64,000 nt of DNA from Takakia lepidozioides (taxonomy: Eukaryota; Streptophyta; Takakiopsida; Takakiales; Takakiaceae). Location: the NCBI GenBank assembly GCA_030704615.1, contig CM060731.1, positions 80,454,756-80,518,755 of the forward strand, in the 5' to 3' direction. The notes beneath the pieces are model-generated. The model saw only the letters and a program-made list of their open reading frames with translations. It did no database searches and was not told the DNA's origin. A program made the position numbers and the translations under genes. This document shows, in pieces, positions 34,311 to 46,047 of this stretch (within the stretch, counting starts at the first letter, position 1; every line of letters starts with the position of its first letter).

Positions 34311-35093
34311 GGTTCAGGGTTTAGCAACGCCCTATTCACCTGGAGCAAACAGCTAAAATATGTCTAGCTCCCATCCTGTGGGTACTTTACCGAAAGCTGG
34401 TTGATGCACTATGTGACAAAAGCAATGGCGATTTGTGCGGGTAAAATCGCAGATCCATCGACGTGCTGTACCACTCCCCAAATCTGCTGGCTGGTGGGAG
34501 TGCTTGTGGCTAAAAGGGCCACTGTCCCAGTTGGACCCCCTTTTCGTAATGTCACGAAGGGGGGAGCATGCACAGGTAGTTCCATGTGCCCGCACAGCGA
34601 CACAGTAATAGCCGGTCGTGCAGCTGCATGCAACCTCCGCCTCAATGTGAGGCCTTGGTTGATCGATCCCGCTGTTTTCATTATGACGGGCCCTAGCAGG
34701 TCAAAAATACAGTTCGACCTCATTCAAGCTCCACGTCACATTCTGTCTGGTCTTCCGCGGAAGACCACCTGACCACACCTGATCGGCCGGTGAAAACAAC
34801 AAAATGGATTTGGACGTGGGGGTGGCACATTGCAGGACCAATAAATTGGTGGACGCATGTTAGCCAATGGGAGTTCCCATGCAAAGAAAAGTGATGAGGT
34901 GGTAAAAACAACAAAATGGAATCGGAGGTTGGGGTGGCACAAGGAATGACCATCCAAATAGTCAATGAATTGGACTGTTGGTCAATCCAGTCTTGGATGA
35001 AATCAGCAAAGGGGAAAAGTGACACTAATGAGACACTAAAGAACCTGCAAAGTGACACTTTCCCGTGAATAGGGCGTTGCTAAACCCTGAACC
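34311..35093. mobile_element. 783-bp element with perfect 29-bp inverted ends
   Basis: GGTTCAGGGTTTAGCAACGC...(29 bp) at 34311-34339 is repeated exactly in inverse at 35065-35093. The interior is non-coding and has a diverged direct repeat (AACAACAAAATGGA near 34796 and 34907). I see no clear target duplication. It is a MITE candidate directly downstream of CYP73A. Confidence 0.8.
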
Positions 35094-38000
35094 CTGCCCT
35101 AAAGAGCCTTCTTCCTTGTGGTCACACCCTACCAACTGATGAAGTCAAGGTTGGGTTTTGAAGCTCAGTGGGGCCTTTCTAAGTCCAAGCCCACCCAGAA
35201 CTCTTTATGGGTCTGGTAGGACTCCACCTAGTCCCTTAAAGTGGGAAGTTAGGAAATCGGGTCCCAATCTTTGACTATCATCTGCTACAACCAACCCACA
35301 AACGACGATACCTTCAATTATAATGTTATAGGACCCATCTCCAAGAGGAGGCACTATCCAAAAAGTATCTCAGTTCCGCCCAGTTTTGGTTGGAGTTTTT
35401 GTTTTATTTTAGTTTATTGGCTTCTCTTTATTCTAAAGAAGAGACTACGCATCAGTGTCAAAAATCGCTAAGCCCCCCTTTCCTAGGTGTGACCTCCTCT
35501 CCTTTGCTTCAAAATAGTTTCATGATGCACTTTTTCCAAATAACACCTCCCTCAGGTAATTTCCAATGTTGGACTAATATATAGGTGAAGGACGGGTATA
35601 TGCACTGATCTTAGATACCAGACGAGTTTTGTACCATATGGGATAATATTTGGCCATATACCAGACCAGACTCCTATCAGTTTTTTCATACTAGCCACAA
35701 TAGGTCTCGGGTTCAAACTTCTCCAAGTACAATAAAATGGATAGGAAGGTCTTTGGCTTATTAGGGTTAGTAGCGAGCTAGGGATAGCACGTGGCAGCCA
35801 TAGTAATGATTTTTTTTAATTATAGTAATGCACCGTGCCACGTGGCGTGACGCGGCGCGACATATAGTATGATTTTTTATTTTATTTTTATTTAAAAACA
35901 AATTGAGGAATTGCGTCTCGTCACATGGCGCCGCGCGGTAATATGTATACAGAGTGCCAAGTGAGCAGATACATACCTGACTGTAATATATGTCTTAGTG
36001 GCATATATGAGAGGGATGTCTGAGATGACATGGTTTTGGTGACTGTAGAATCATGTAGTCATATTTGATAGGTATGACTGAAATCGCAGTCATAACTGAA
36101 GTGGTAAAAACCAGTGTTGCGCGGATATTTGATTCAGCCTCAAACCCCCGGCGGGTCCCAATCCGGATATATATATATATATCTGTCGGATCAAATATCC
36201 GCCTCTCATAAGAACCGCCGGATCTGAAAAGATGGGATAGAACTGGTGATTTTTTATTATTTTTTTAATTTGATTTGGAACTGGTGGCCAAAAGAAGCAG
36301 GTTATGAACCCATATATCTGGCATTGAAAACCTGAGGTTATAATCCGGATAATAGCCCGTTATTCGTTCACTTGACATAAAGGAGGCGGGCCATAGTCAT
36401 GAGCTGGCCTCTCTTCATTTCATTTCTACTCATCAGGTTCAAAGGGGCAAGTTTAAGAGGGGCACGCAGTTTTTCATTATTTCTAAATACATTAGATTTT
36501 TAGTTTGGGTTATTTTATGTTATTAAGATAAAATTAGATTTGTTTGATAACCGCATACTGAACCGTCGGAGGGCATCCTGACATAAACTCCATTTGTCCA
36601 TAACCGCATAGTGTTAAATTTTGCATTTGTTGCCAACCGGCAGGATATCAGAAACGGAAAAGCTCCAAAATCCCGGAACCGGAGGATATGAACACAAAGT
36701 TAAAGTTAAACATCCGTAACCGGCTGACATTAAGAAAATCAAATAATTGCACAACATTGGTAAAAACCAGGATCTGTTGTAGTGACATCTACCAAAGGAT
36801 TTTTCAAACATATAACCACTACATACGAAGGCATATCACAATTACCTACAATCAACTCAATCATTTGTCTCTAATCTGATCTATTTTTATTCTCAAACAT
36901 GTGCATATCAAGATTGACACAGCCGAACATCAAACTCCATACATCATCCCTAAAACCTCATGGGGTAACAACTCACAATTTGCTCTCTTTGACCCTAACA
37001 ACATTAACTATAAACATACAACCCTAAAATATTTTATGGAATACAATATCTCGACTATCTCACAGCTTACTGAAGCATCTGGAACCAAGCTCCTCAGCCC
37101 ACAAGACTTCCACATATGTTACCCTAAACTGGCATTGAGATCCTAACATATCCGCTTACGCCATCTTCAAACCCTTTTTTTGCCATCCCACTCCAAAAAT
37201 GTTCTCATGCATGTCCCCCCAACTGCGCTAAATTCCGACGCCATCCACAAGAACTTTTACCACAATTTCCATCAACACCTTTGTGAACGCAAATCACTAA
37301 TTTGTTCAGACTCCATGCCACTCCACATCCATCTTCGCTCCCAATACACACATACATATGATAATGACAACATAGCCACTACAAACCCTTCACTTTCAAC
37401 AAATAGTACTACTACATCAAAAGCGTATAAACTCGAACAAATTCAAGGCATTAAACGCAAGACTCGTATAAATAAATACGGTGCAACATGTTCTACCATC
37501 CTATCGTACTGTAAATGTGCAACTTCTCTAACAAGTATCTCTCATAGGAACGGGAATACAATCTCTTTGCAACCATGAAGATCATTATAAACCAAAAAGC
37601 AATTTCCATTGCAATCATCCCACAATTCATGGTCTTTGTATAGCTTGATAACCAAGGAGTATGACAACTTCAAAAACTCCTCTTATGATACCCAACCTCT
37701 AGATGGTTTAACCTCATTAATGTTGACACCTTCGAGGATCAACTTCGAGGATCAGCTGCTTGAATGTACGTGTATATTATACCCATGCACATGTTGGTAT
37801 GCCGATGCCTTGATATTTTGCTAGTACATGGACTCTCAATATCCCCCCCACCTCCAATATGACCTTGCAGCCCTTCCACCATTTATATTGTGGAATATAC
37901 ATTTTGCCATGATCGATACCCAGACCACTCTATTCTCAACAAGCAAGGAAAGTATGACCCCTTAAGTCAGGCCTTTTGCAGTCGGGGATGACACGTTGCA

Positions 38001-38560
38001 CCACTCATTATTGTTATTGTTGGAGATAGAGGGGGTGGTTATAGCCACAACGTTCAAATCCTACACCTACCTCTAAAAATACCTCATAAGACCACACTAG
38101 CACTCTTTTGAAACCTTCACTTTATAGCTATCACACTCAGCAAAAGAAAAATTGAAAATGACCAACTGGAGGCATTGTGTTTTGTTTCACATGCAGAAAT
38201 GGGCTTTCCGGAACAGACATTGGTGATGCTTCCAGGCTCTGACCATGGATTCCTTGGAGTTTGTTACTTTTGAGACCAGTTTGATTTAAACGAACCATTT
38301 CAACCAAACGATAATGAGATTTGGGACAAGCAGGTTGGTCTAGATTTTCTTTGTCCTCCCCCCCCAAGAAAACACCAGCCCAACATCTGATCCTTGAGGG
38401 GGCGAAATAAACCCCTTTTCTGAGCCATGGAGGCAGTAGAGGGGCAAAGCCCTAGCCTGAAGGCAGATAGACTGATGACAAAGACTTGAACCTAGACCCA
38501 AAGGCCAGTATACAAATGACTTACCACTGGCCACAGCCTGGTGTTGTGTGTGACCTTTAA
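35094..38560. other. Mostly non-coding
   Basis: No supported complete gene. An (AT)n run lies at about 36168-36182. Short ORF fragments at 36688-37578 are described separately. 37830-38560 holds nothing I recognise. Confidence 0.4.
36688..37578 (+). pseudogene. Degenerate coding fragments, unknown family
   Basis: Three consecutive plus-strand frames (36688-36879, 36901-37146, 37180-37578) have unusual C/A-rich codon use. The last contains KRKTRINKYGATCSTIL, matching the fragment at 20844-21068. They may be remains of one repeated gene. I cannot name the family. Confidence 0.35.
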
Positions 38561-39130
38561 ATTTGTTAGGGTATGATATTTTCCCCTCATTTATGGTGAG
38601 TTGTTATATATCTATAAATGTTGTGTTTTCCTTATTCTCCATGCATAACATCTAAAGAGGGTTGATTGTAAGGGGAGGAACCACATTATTAATGCCCCTA
38701 ATTGAAGTCACAACCGGAATTAATGTCGAACCAAAATGCAATTAATGCAACCAAAGTACTTGACACCACTCTATTAATGCAGCCAAACCCACTCATTCTT
38801 TTGTTACTACTACTATTTGGCCTATGTGGCAAGTTTTGTTATGGGTGAAATGATTTGCTAGATTAACTGTCTTGCTTTTCACGGGTCTTGTAGGATTTAT
38901 TGTGTCATATATTAATTCACATGTGATTCCCCGCCCTCTATTATGTCATGTGTTAGTACTTCAATTTTTCATGTATTTGCCTTTATGGCCTCCTTGCATG
39001 GTTGTTTCCGTCCATGCCTTTTTTTAATACAATTGACAAGGCAATTTTGTCCAACCCCTTATATATATATATGATTTGAGCCTTGGAGGGAAGGGTTGGG
39101 CAACTATATTGCCCCAGTTTCCGACTGTTA

Positions 39131-39207
39131 GAAGGTGTCCACCTTCCAAACTAGCTCTTCGGGGTGAAAGTGACATCATAAGTTACGCTTGCTTCGGCAA
39201 GAGTCTT
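39131..39207 (+). repeat. Dispersed hairpin-bearing repeat, copy 2
   Basis: The counterpart of 23391-23475. Here the stem after TTACG is CTTGC/GCAAG. Upstream (39060-39075) is a TATATATATATA stretch, so the region could be the U3/R part of a degraded LTR, but I found no partner LTR. Confidence 0.5.
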
Positions 39208-39399
39208 CCAGCTCTTTTTTGAAGAGAAATCAAAAGAGAGAGAGAGAAGACACTCGTTGTAGTTGGCGTACCCGAGAGCCCCTTCAGGTTACGACTTATG
39301 CTTTTTTGGAGGGTGGGCCCTATAAATTATCATCTTTAATGCTTACCTCCTTCATTTCCACACAAACATTTGTGTCATTCGTTGTATATTGATGTGCTT

Positions 39400-40450
39400 T
39401 CCATAACATGGCATGGCTGAAACATGTGTCTGCATAAAAAGCAAGTTGCATAGGTGTACATGATATTGCGGAAGTATGTGGACAACGGTGACTGTTCCTA
39501 GGTTGGCGCCTTCAATATCTTTTACATAAACCACAACCATATTGTTGATGAGATCGAATGAATCTAAAATATGTTTTCTGAGTGCGGCCATAGTGACTCA
39601 TGCCATTGTGTCAAGAGCCTCAAATAATCTAAGTGTAAATATATGATAATGAACCCAAAACTTTGATATGAAATAAATGACAATAGTGAAGGTATCAAAG
39701 CCAGCTTGAGACATGATCCATAAGTCAAGCAAAGCCATTGTAATTACACAACCAGCTACAAGGAAAGAGAAAACATATTGTTCAATGGTCGCCGATTGTG
39801 AACAAGTTGTTGCAAGAAAGAAAATACAATTTCACCACATTGTCTCATCACCATGCAAAGCCATGCATTACCTATATTATTAAAATTGACGTGCACTTGT
39901 TCATATACTCCAATAAACTCTCGGTCGCTTAGTGTGCCCCCCTCAAGTTTACTAAAACTCCCTATATATGTTATGTAGGTGGCGGTGGGTGTTACACAAA
40001 TAGGCCCTTAAGTTTGGAGCACCATAAAAAAAAACCCTCAGTTCTACCTTGTGGGAGCCGCAGTGGGTCTTGACCCAGTCCCTATGGCCCCAATTACCTA
40101 CGGTGAGTGCCAAGACTCCCCAACTATTCCCACCTCGAGTTCTTAAGCTATTGGCGATTAGTATATCGCTCGCCCCCGCTATGCTTCTACGATCCCACCA
40201 CTCGCATCCCGACAAAGGGTCTCCTCCTAGGAAGGACTTTTGGATTTTTTAGTGTCTTAGAGGTGTCTTAGCCACTCAATTGGCCCACTCCCTTTATTGG
40301 TTCCTCACTCAAGATGAGACCACGCATCAATGTTGTAACAAGTGAAGATCCTAATGTAGCTTTACTAGAAAATGCCTAAATGCAGATGAGGTACCTACAG
40401 AACTAGTTTTTATCTTTTGTTTGAAGAATATGTGTCACTTTGATATGAAG
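39400..40450. other. Non-coding, nothing recognised
   Basis: No supported gene or element boundary. The eroded gypsy element begins somewhere after about 40460. Confidence 0.35.
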
Positions 40451-40535
40451 AACACAGTGGTTTAGTACGCTCGTAAAGAAGAAAATCTCGGCCCCCGTTG
40501 AAGTCATTGATGGACGACCATTAGCATCAGGAAAT

Positions 40536-42548
40536 GTGGACCATGAAACTCGACCACTTGAAGTGAAGTTTAAAGATCAAGCATCATATATTGTTTTCAA
40601 TGTCATCCAGTCTCCAACGAATCCTGTGATCCTTGGACTTCCCTGGTTCGTACTTCACAATCCCGACATCGACTGGCAATCGCGAAAAATTTCTGCAAGA
40701 CAAAAATGTAGAAATAGCAAAGGTATTCAACCCCTATTCCTTGGAGCTAGAACTTTCATGAGAGCTACCAAAAAGGAGGCGGCATTTGCACTTTATGCAA
40801 CTCCGATCAAGACCACAACAGACAAAGGTACTTCAACATTACCCGCTCAATATCAAGATTTCAAAGATGTCTTCGAGAAGAAAAATGCAGACATATTGCC
40901 AGATCATCGACCTTATGACTATGCAATTGAGTTACAAGAAGGAGCCCAACCACCATTTGGCCCAATTTATAACTTATCCCAGATGGAGTTGGCTGCATTA
41001 CGTGAATACATTGATGAAAATTTGTCGAAGCACTTCATCCGATATTCAAAATCACCCGCGGGGACGCCTATCTTGTTTGTGAAAAAGAAGGACGGATCAT
41101 TACGCATGTGTGTCGACTATCGCGATCTCAACAAAGTCACAATCAAGAATCGTTATCCGTTGCCGCTGATTTATGGGCTTCTCGACCAGCTGGGACGAGC
41201 GAAGATTTTCACCAAAATCGACTTGAGATGAGCTTATAACCTTGTACGGATAAAAGAAGGAGACGAATGGAAAACAGCTTTTCGAACAAGGTATGGACAT
41301 TTTGAATACAGTGTTATGTCTTTCGGTCTTACAAATGCTCCAACAATTTTCCAACATATGATGAATGACATCTTTCGAGAATTTTTAGATGATTTTGTAG
41401 TCATCTATTTGGACGACATTTTGATATTTTCACATAATGAAGAAGAAAATGGCCGCCATGTACGACTTAGCCTTGATAAATTAAGAGAAAAAAGACTATA
41501 TGCCAAGTTGGAGAAATGTCTTTTTCCATCAATCTGAGGTCGAATTTTTGGGCTATATTATTCCGACAAATGCGTCTTTATGGATCAGAAGAAAATACAG
41601 ACCATCATCGAGTGGATTAAACCAACTTCGGTCCGAGATGTACAATGTTTTCTGGGCTTTGCAAATTTCTATAGAATCTTCATCAATGACTACTCCAAAA
41701 TTGCTGCACCATTGACATGACTAACATGGAAGGACAAATTTGTATGGGACGAGAAGGCTGACCAGGCATTTGAAAGGCTGAAGCAGGCATTTACAACGGC
41801 TCCCATACTGGTACATGCAGACCCATCTAAACCATTCTTCTTAGAAGCAGATGCATCGGATTTTGCACTTGGCGCGGTACTCTCTCAATACGGTACAGAT
41901 GACCGACTCCACCCTGTTGGTTTTCGTTCTCGCAAATTTTCCGCTGCAGAGATCAATTATGAAATTCATGACAAAGAACTTCTAGCGATTATCGATGTTT
42001 TTGAGGAGTGACGACATCTATTGGAGGGAGCTAAACATCAGGTCACTGTCTATACCGATCACAAAAACCTCGAATATTTTATGAGTGCTCGTGTTTTGAA
42101 TCGACGTCAAGCGAGATGGAGTATGTCACTAGCAAGGTTTGATTTTGTTATTACCTACCGTTCCGGACTTCTTCAAGGAAAACCAGATGTTATTTCTCGA
42201 CGATCGTATCTTGAGCCAAAAGAAGGGGATGCAGCTTTTGACCAACAAAAATCCATCATCCTGAAACCAGCAAATCTCCAATTGAATATGTTATCCATAT
42301 CCACCAATGACGATGCAGAGGTCATAAAGGAGATTCGGGAAGCACTGAAGAGCAACCATTTTGCTACGACACTACGAAGTCAACTAAATCAACCTCGAGA
42401 CAACCCACAAATTACTGCGTGGTCCCAAGTTCAAGGTGTTGGACACTATCGATGGTTACAGGGACCTATAAATCATTTGAGTCAAGAACGAAGAGCCGAA
42501 TACTTGACAAGTACCATTCGTCGGATTTTGGATTTTCTCCAACTCTAA
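40536..42548 (+). pseudogene. Gypsy pol: protease end, RT, RNase H
   Basis: Starts in the protease tail ([10 protein letters not shown]). RT motifs: [45 protein letters not shown] and catalytic [15 protein letters not shown] at 41229-41231 interrupts RT, and a frameshift near 41520 follows. A second TGA (41718-41720) precedes the RNase H segment (FFLEADASDFALGAVLSQ, EINYEIHDKELLAII), which another TGA (42009) breaks; the frame then resumes with [12 protein letters not shown]. The integrase zinc finger and core are missing. Only a short linker resembling the pre-integrase region ([15 protein letters not shown]) remains. Confidence 0.9.
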
Positions 42549-42603
42549 GCAAGTCCAAGATTTTACCGCTCCTCGAGGAACTCGGCGCTAGAGGAGGCGG
42601 TGA

Positions 42604-43190
42604 TGTCACGAACATAGCCCAGAGGAACTTACCAAGAGTAAATACCAGAAGTTACCAAGTTACCATGTTACCGAAAGTTATCATGACTTATCGTGATTTA
42701 TCATGATCTACCATGATTTATCATTACTTACCAAGTTACCGTGAGTTTACCAAATTACCAGGAGTAACTTGGGAAACTACTCAGGAAGCTTCATTTGGAG
42801 GAAACTTCTCCATCAAGATACCTCATTTGTTTAAGGAAGCTTCTCCATCAAGAAACCTTTGTTTAATCTTGGAAACTTCTCCAGCAAGAAATCTCCATAG
42901 GGGAAGCTTCTTGGGGAAGCTTCTTAGTAGCCAGTATATATAGGAGGCGAGACTGGACACTCTTCAGTCTCGCCAACACAAGTTCAAGCTACTCTTGTTC
43001 CAAGTCCAATACTCCAGTCCAGTTTCCAGTATCTAGTATTCCAGTCCAGTTTCCAGCATTCCAGTATCCGAGTCGAGTTCCAGTATTTTGTACTCTTGTC
43101 CATTGTTATAAAGATCATCTTGATTCATCTTCACCTACCATGCATTCGGCCACGCCGACCTTGACTTCTTGTCTAGTCTTGTACCTCTAG
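42604..43190 (+). repeat. Probable 3' LTR of the second gypsy element
   Basis: Follows the pol end directly. It contains internal direct repeats of ACCAAGTTACC / TCATGATTTATC type (42640-42750), repeats of AAGCTTCT, the TATA box near 42938 and a cluster of CCAGTATTCCAGT-type repeats (43000-43095). The 3' limit is a guess. Confidence 0.5.
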
Positions 43191-43417
43191 TCTGATCTCT
43201 TGTTTGTGTTATGTCATGTTCTCGTCCTTGACACTATCTGTGGATGGATTCCATCTTTGCAATGATTCGTGGACCAATTTATTTCCGGCCAGAATCCCTC
43301 AAGCAGATGAATACGCTCGGGAGTTTCTGAAATTGGTTTATCCAGCTCGGCGAGAATGTTTCCCCAGTACTAGTCGTATTGTTCCATTCGACCTCTGTAA
43401 TGATCGTCAAGCATCAT

Positions 43418-44761
43418 TCATTTCGTCCAAAAATGAATTTTTATTTCATTCTTGATGAATGACTGTTTTTTGGAGGAGTAGTCTCCGACTCCCAAGATAG
43501 GTCTCCTTGGAATGGCGTCTGGGTCTCCTTCAGGGAGCTTGGGAGTCCCGTCAGGATTGGACTTCCACATCTTCACGCTATTGTTTGTTGGAAGTCAATC
43601 CGAATCAGTAGCTGACTTCTCGTACTTCATGACGGACCAGCCCTCTGCATCCTTAAAAAAGCGGAAGACGTGCATCTCCAAAATCCCGACCAACGCCCCC
43701 TTTCCATCCAGAATACAGCCGTTTACAAAATTCTTGAAGTCGGGAATCTTCTGAATAATCTGTGGAATGAACTGCAGATCTTGCAAGGTCATGAATGACC
43801 TCATCAAATCCGAAAGAATGTAGGTGCTTCGTTTCTTTAGCTTCTTCGAAAGGTAGTTGAAGAACCCGTCGATGTCCTCATGGGTGTGTCCGACCATAAA
43901 CCCTAGCTAGATCTCTTCAAAAACATCTTTGGCGGTCAGGAGGGATAGAAAAGCAAGCATCCATCTATTCTTATTGTCTTTCGCGGAGTTGTCCATTTGC
44001 AAGTACAGTCTTCTCGGAAGTGAATGAGCACCACATTTATCTTCCGGCCTACATGGTTTAAGAGCATCCAAACATCTCAATTTACCTCTTAAAAGTGATT
44101 CGAAAAACTCGTTTTGAAGTCGGTAATCAAAAATGTTCCTGGACTCGTGACAGATTGGCTTCTCCAGCTGGCGCAGACAACGTGCCAAAGAACCAATTGT
44201 AAAGTTTGAATTTCCCTTCCAGAACTCAAGAGAATATTGACCGTAAGCTCCATCACCGTGTCCGTGCGTGACCATTCCCGTTAGTGAAACTGGAAGCTGA
44301 CCCAATCCAGAAATCATCTTGTTTGGAGTCTGGAGCCTTGGAATAGCTGTTTTCTTATGATCCATTTTGGAAGATCCAGATCCTCCAGTAAGTATTCTGG
44401 TGACAAGAACTCCAACATCGTCCTCTCCCAGTTTGTCATTGAGGATCACCTCGTCCGGAATGCAAGCTTGAATCCTCCCCTCGAACAGTGCAGTACCCCC
44501 ATCTTCACCCAACAGTATGCACTGCAAGTTTTTCCAGTTGTTTCTTCCAAGTCCTCCGCTCGGATTCTCAGAACTCTTCGATGGTCTGTGGTTTGATTCA
44601 TCCTCGTCGACGTCAGAAATTTCGGCAGTATACCTTGTCTCCGGCGTAAAATCAGGATTCATGTCATGCCCTCCTTGATACTCGTTATTCTCCGCATGAA
44701 TTTCGCCAACATTCCACACCACCGGGGTCCCAATTGCCTCCTTCAAGGTGTCAGCATCCAT
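43418..44761 (-). pseudogene. DUF7869-type transposase-like protein
   Basis: One minus-strand frame runs from 44761 to 43418 with two in-frame stops, TAG at 43907-43909 and TGA at 43595-43597. The C-terminal half shows LYLQMDNSAKDNKNRWML, FLSLLTAKDVFEEI and VGHTHEDIDGFF, the signature I associate with DUF7869. That domain is widespread in repeated genes of eukaryotes and is thought to be RNase-H-like and transposon-derived. Candidate acidic residues are the Asp of QMDN and the Asp/Glu of HEDID. It continues past the second stop with a WKSNPDG...LPEG segment. It is divergent from the plus-strand gene series starting at about 45.2 kb. Confidence 0.7.
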
Positions 44762-44979
44762 ATGTCCATAAGGGGTGGTTTGTGGTCCTAGTTTAATGGT
44801 GCTGCTAGATTATTAGGGTTATGGATTAGGGTTATGGCGGGTTAGGATCATGGTTTTGTGCGATTGGTTTTTCGAATTTCCGATATTCGGGCCTAGTAGA
44901 CGCTACTCTAGTAGACTAGTCTCCGTAGACCTCTAGACCTCTAGTAGATCTCCATAAACTCCGGCAGGACGTACCACAC

Positions 44980-45016
44980 GAACCTCGTCTGCCCAGTGGA
45001 GGTTCAGACGAGGTTC
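44980..45016. repeat. Palindrome unit 1, larger hairpin
   Basis: GAACCTCGTCTG (44980-44991) and its exact inverse CAGACGAGGTTC (45005-45016) enclose CCCAGTGGAGGTT. The sub-segment 44981-45004 is also a member of the 24-bp palindrome family found eight more times to 61986. Confidence 0.85.
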
Positions 45017-45196
45017 CTGCGTGTTACTATGCGAAGGCACAACATATGGATGTATTGAGATAGATTTATGTCAGTGCCTCCCATGCGTTGATTTTTTGTT
45101 CTGTCTGTATAAAAAAGAAGGTGCGTAGGAGTGCACACGGTGGCCAAAGATGGTTCTGAGACCGTCGTCGATATCTGTAAGAGGCCAAGGAGATAG

Positions 45197-45709
45197 AATC
45201 CAGTAAACATCAACGAAGCAGTAAATCAAGACACATTACTAGTTTTGTCGAAAACAAAAACCTTCAAGAAGAGATATGAGAATCAAATTTCAGATGTGGG
45301 CTCTGACGTGCGAACCTTCATAAATCCGGGCACTGACGAATCAATGTTCGAGGGAATTATTCGACGGGAGACAACGGAGGAAACCGAGGAAGAGAAAGAT
45401 GAAAGTATTGACTGCAATCTTTAGTCTGATTCAGATGATCACATTTCTGTACGAGATAGTGAACAATCCCCTGGATCCGTCCTTCCGTCCTCTCCCGGAT
45501 ACAGTCCTGACTCTCTGCAGTATCCAGTATATGTACTTGTAATTTCTCCAGAATATGTCACTGCTGATTCTCCAGAATACGTCCCTGCAGATTCTCCTCA
45601 GTACGTCCCTGAAGATTCTCCAGAATACATCTCTGGAGATTCTCCGACATATACCCCTAGAGAGTACTCCCCCGAAACCCTCAGGATGATTCGAGAGAGC
45701 CTCCTATAG
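45197..45709 (+). pseudogene. Protein with CTD-like octad repeats
   Basis: A frame open from 45197 to TAG 45707 with one in-frame TAG at 45422-45424. The first part is acidic (TTEETEEEKDE). The second has Tyr codons at 45554, 45578, 45602, 45626 and 45650, exactly 24 bp apart, each starting an octad of the form Y-V-P-x-D-S-P-E/Q. Flanking degenerate units (GYSPDS, EYSPET) extend it. Tyr/Ser-Pro periodicity resembles the RNA polymerase II C-terminal domain (YSPTSPS), though the unit is 8, not 7, and more acidic. No start Met is evident; it may be an exon. Three FCP1-type phosphatase-like domains lie downstream on the same strand. Confidence 0.65.
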
Positions 45710-45936
45710 TTATTGTACATAAGAAAATGAAGGGATGAACCTCAACTTACAAGAATATATCGAGTTCTTGTAGGTATTAGGTATTAGGTATTCGAACAAT
45801 TTTGAGACTGGATGATGTATGGAATGGCGAGACAAGCCTTCTCTGAATAAATGTTTTTTCCTTCTAATGAGTGAAATCTTTTTTTCCTCCTGAATTGAAT
45901 TGTTTTATCTGTCACCTATGAGAGTGTGTAGTGGTG

Positions 45937-45960
45937 AACCTCCACTGGACAGTGGAGGTT
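45937..45960. repeat. Palindrome unit 2
   Basis: Perfect 11-bp arms AACCTCCACTG and CAGTGGAGGTT around GA, about 90-110 bp upstream of the likely start of the next exon. Confidence 0.9.
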
Positions 45961-46047
45961 AATGTCCCAGGAGTTTTGTATGGTTGTTATGATATGTGTC
46001 TGACGACCGAGGTGGTTTGTTGTGTCGACAACAACATCACCCCCAGG

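Larger units (their letters stand above)
40460..43190 (+). mobile_element. Second Ty3/gypsy remnant, integrase deleted
   Basis: A decayed element of a different gypsy lineage from the one at 12.6 kb. It has the C-terminal part of protease, RT and RNase H, then what looks like the end of pol immediately followed by an LTR-like region starting TGTCACGAACATAG at about 42604. A TATATATA box lies near 42938. No 5' LTR or gag was found. Confidence 0.8.

Noticed and set aside
39131-39260. Hammerhead ribozyme in the structured repeat
   Set aside because: The CTGATGA and GAAAC core boxes are absent.
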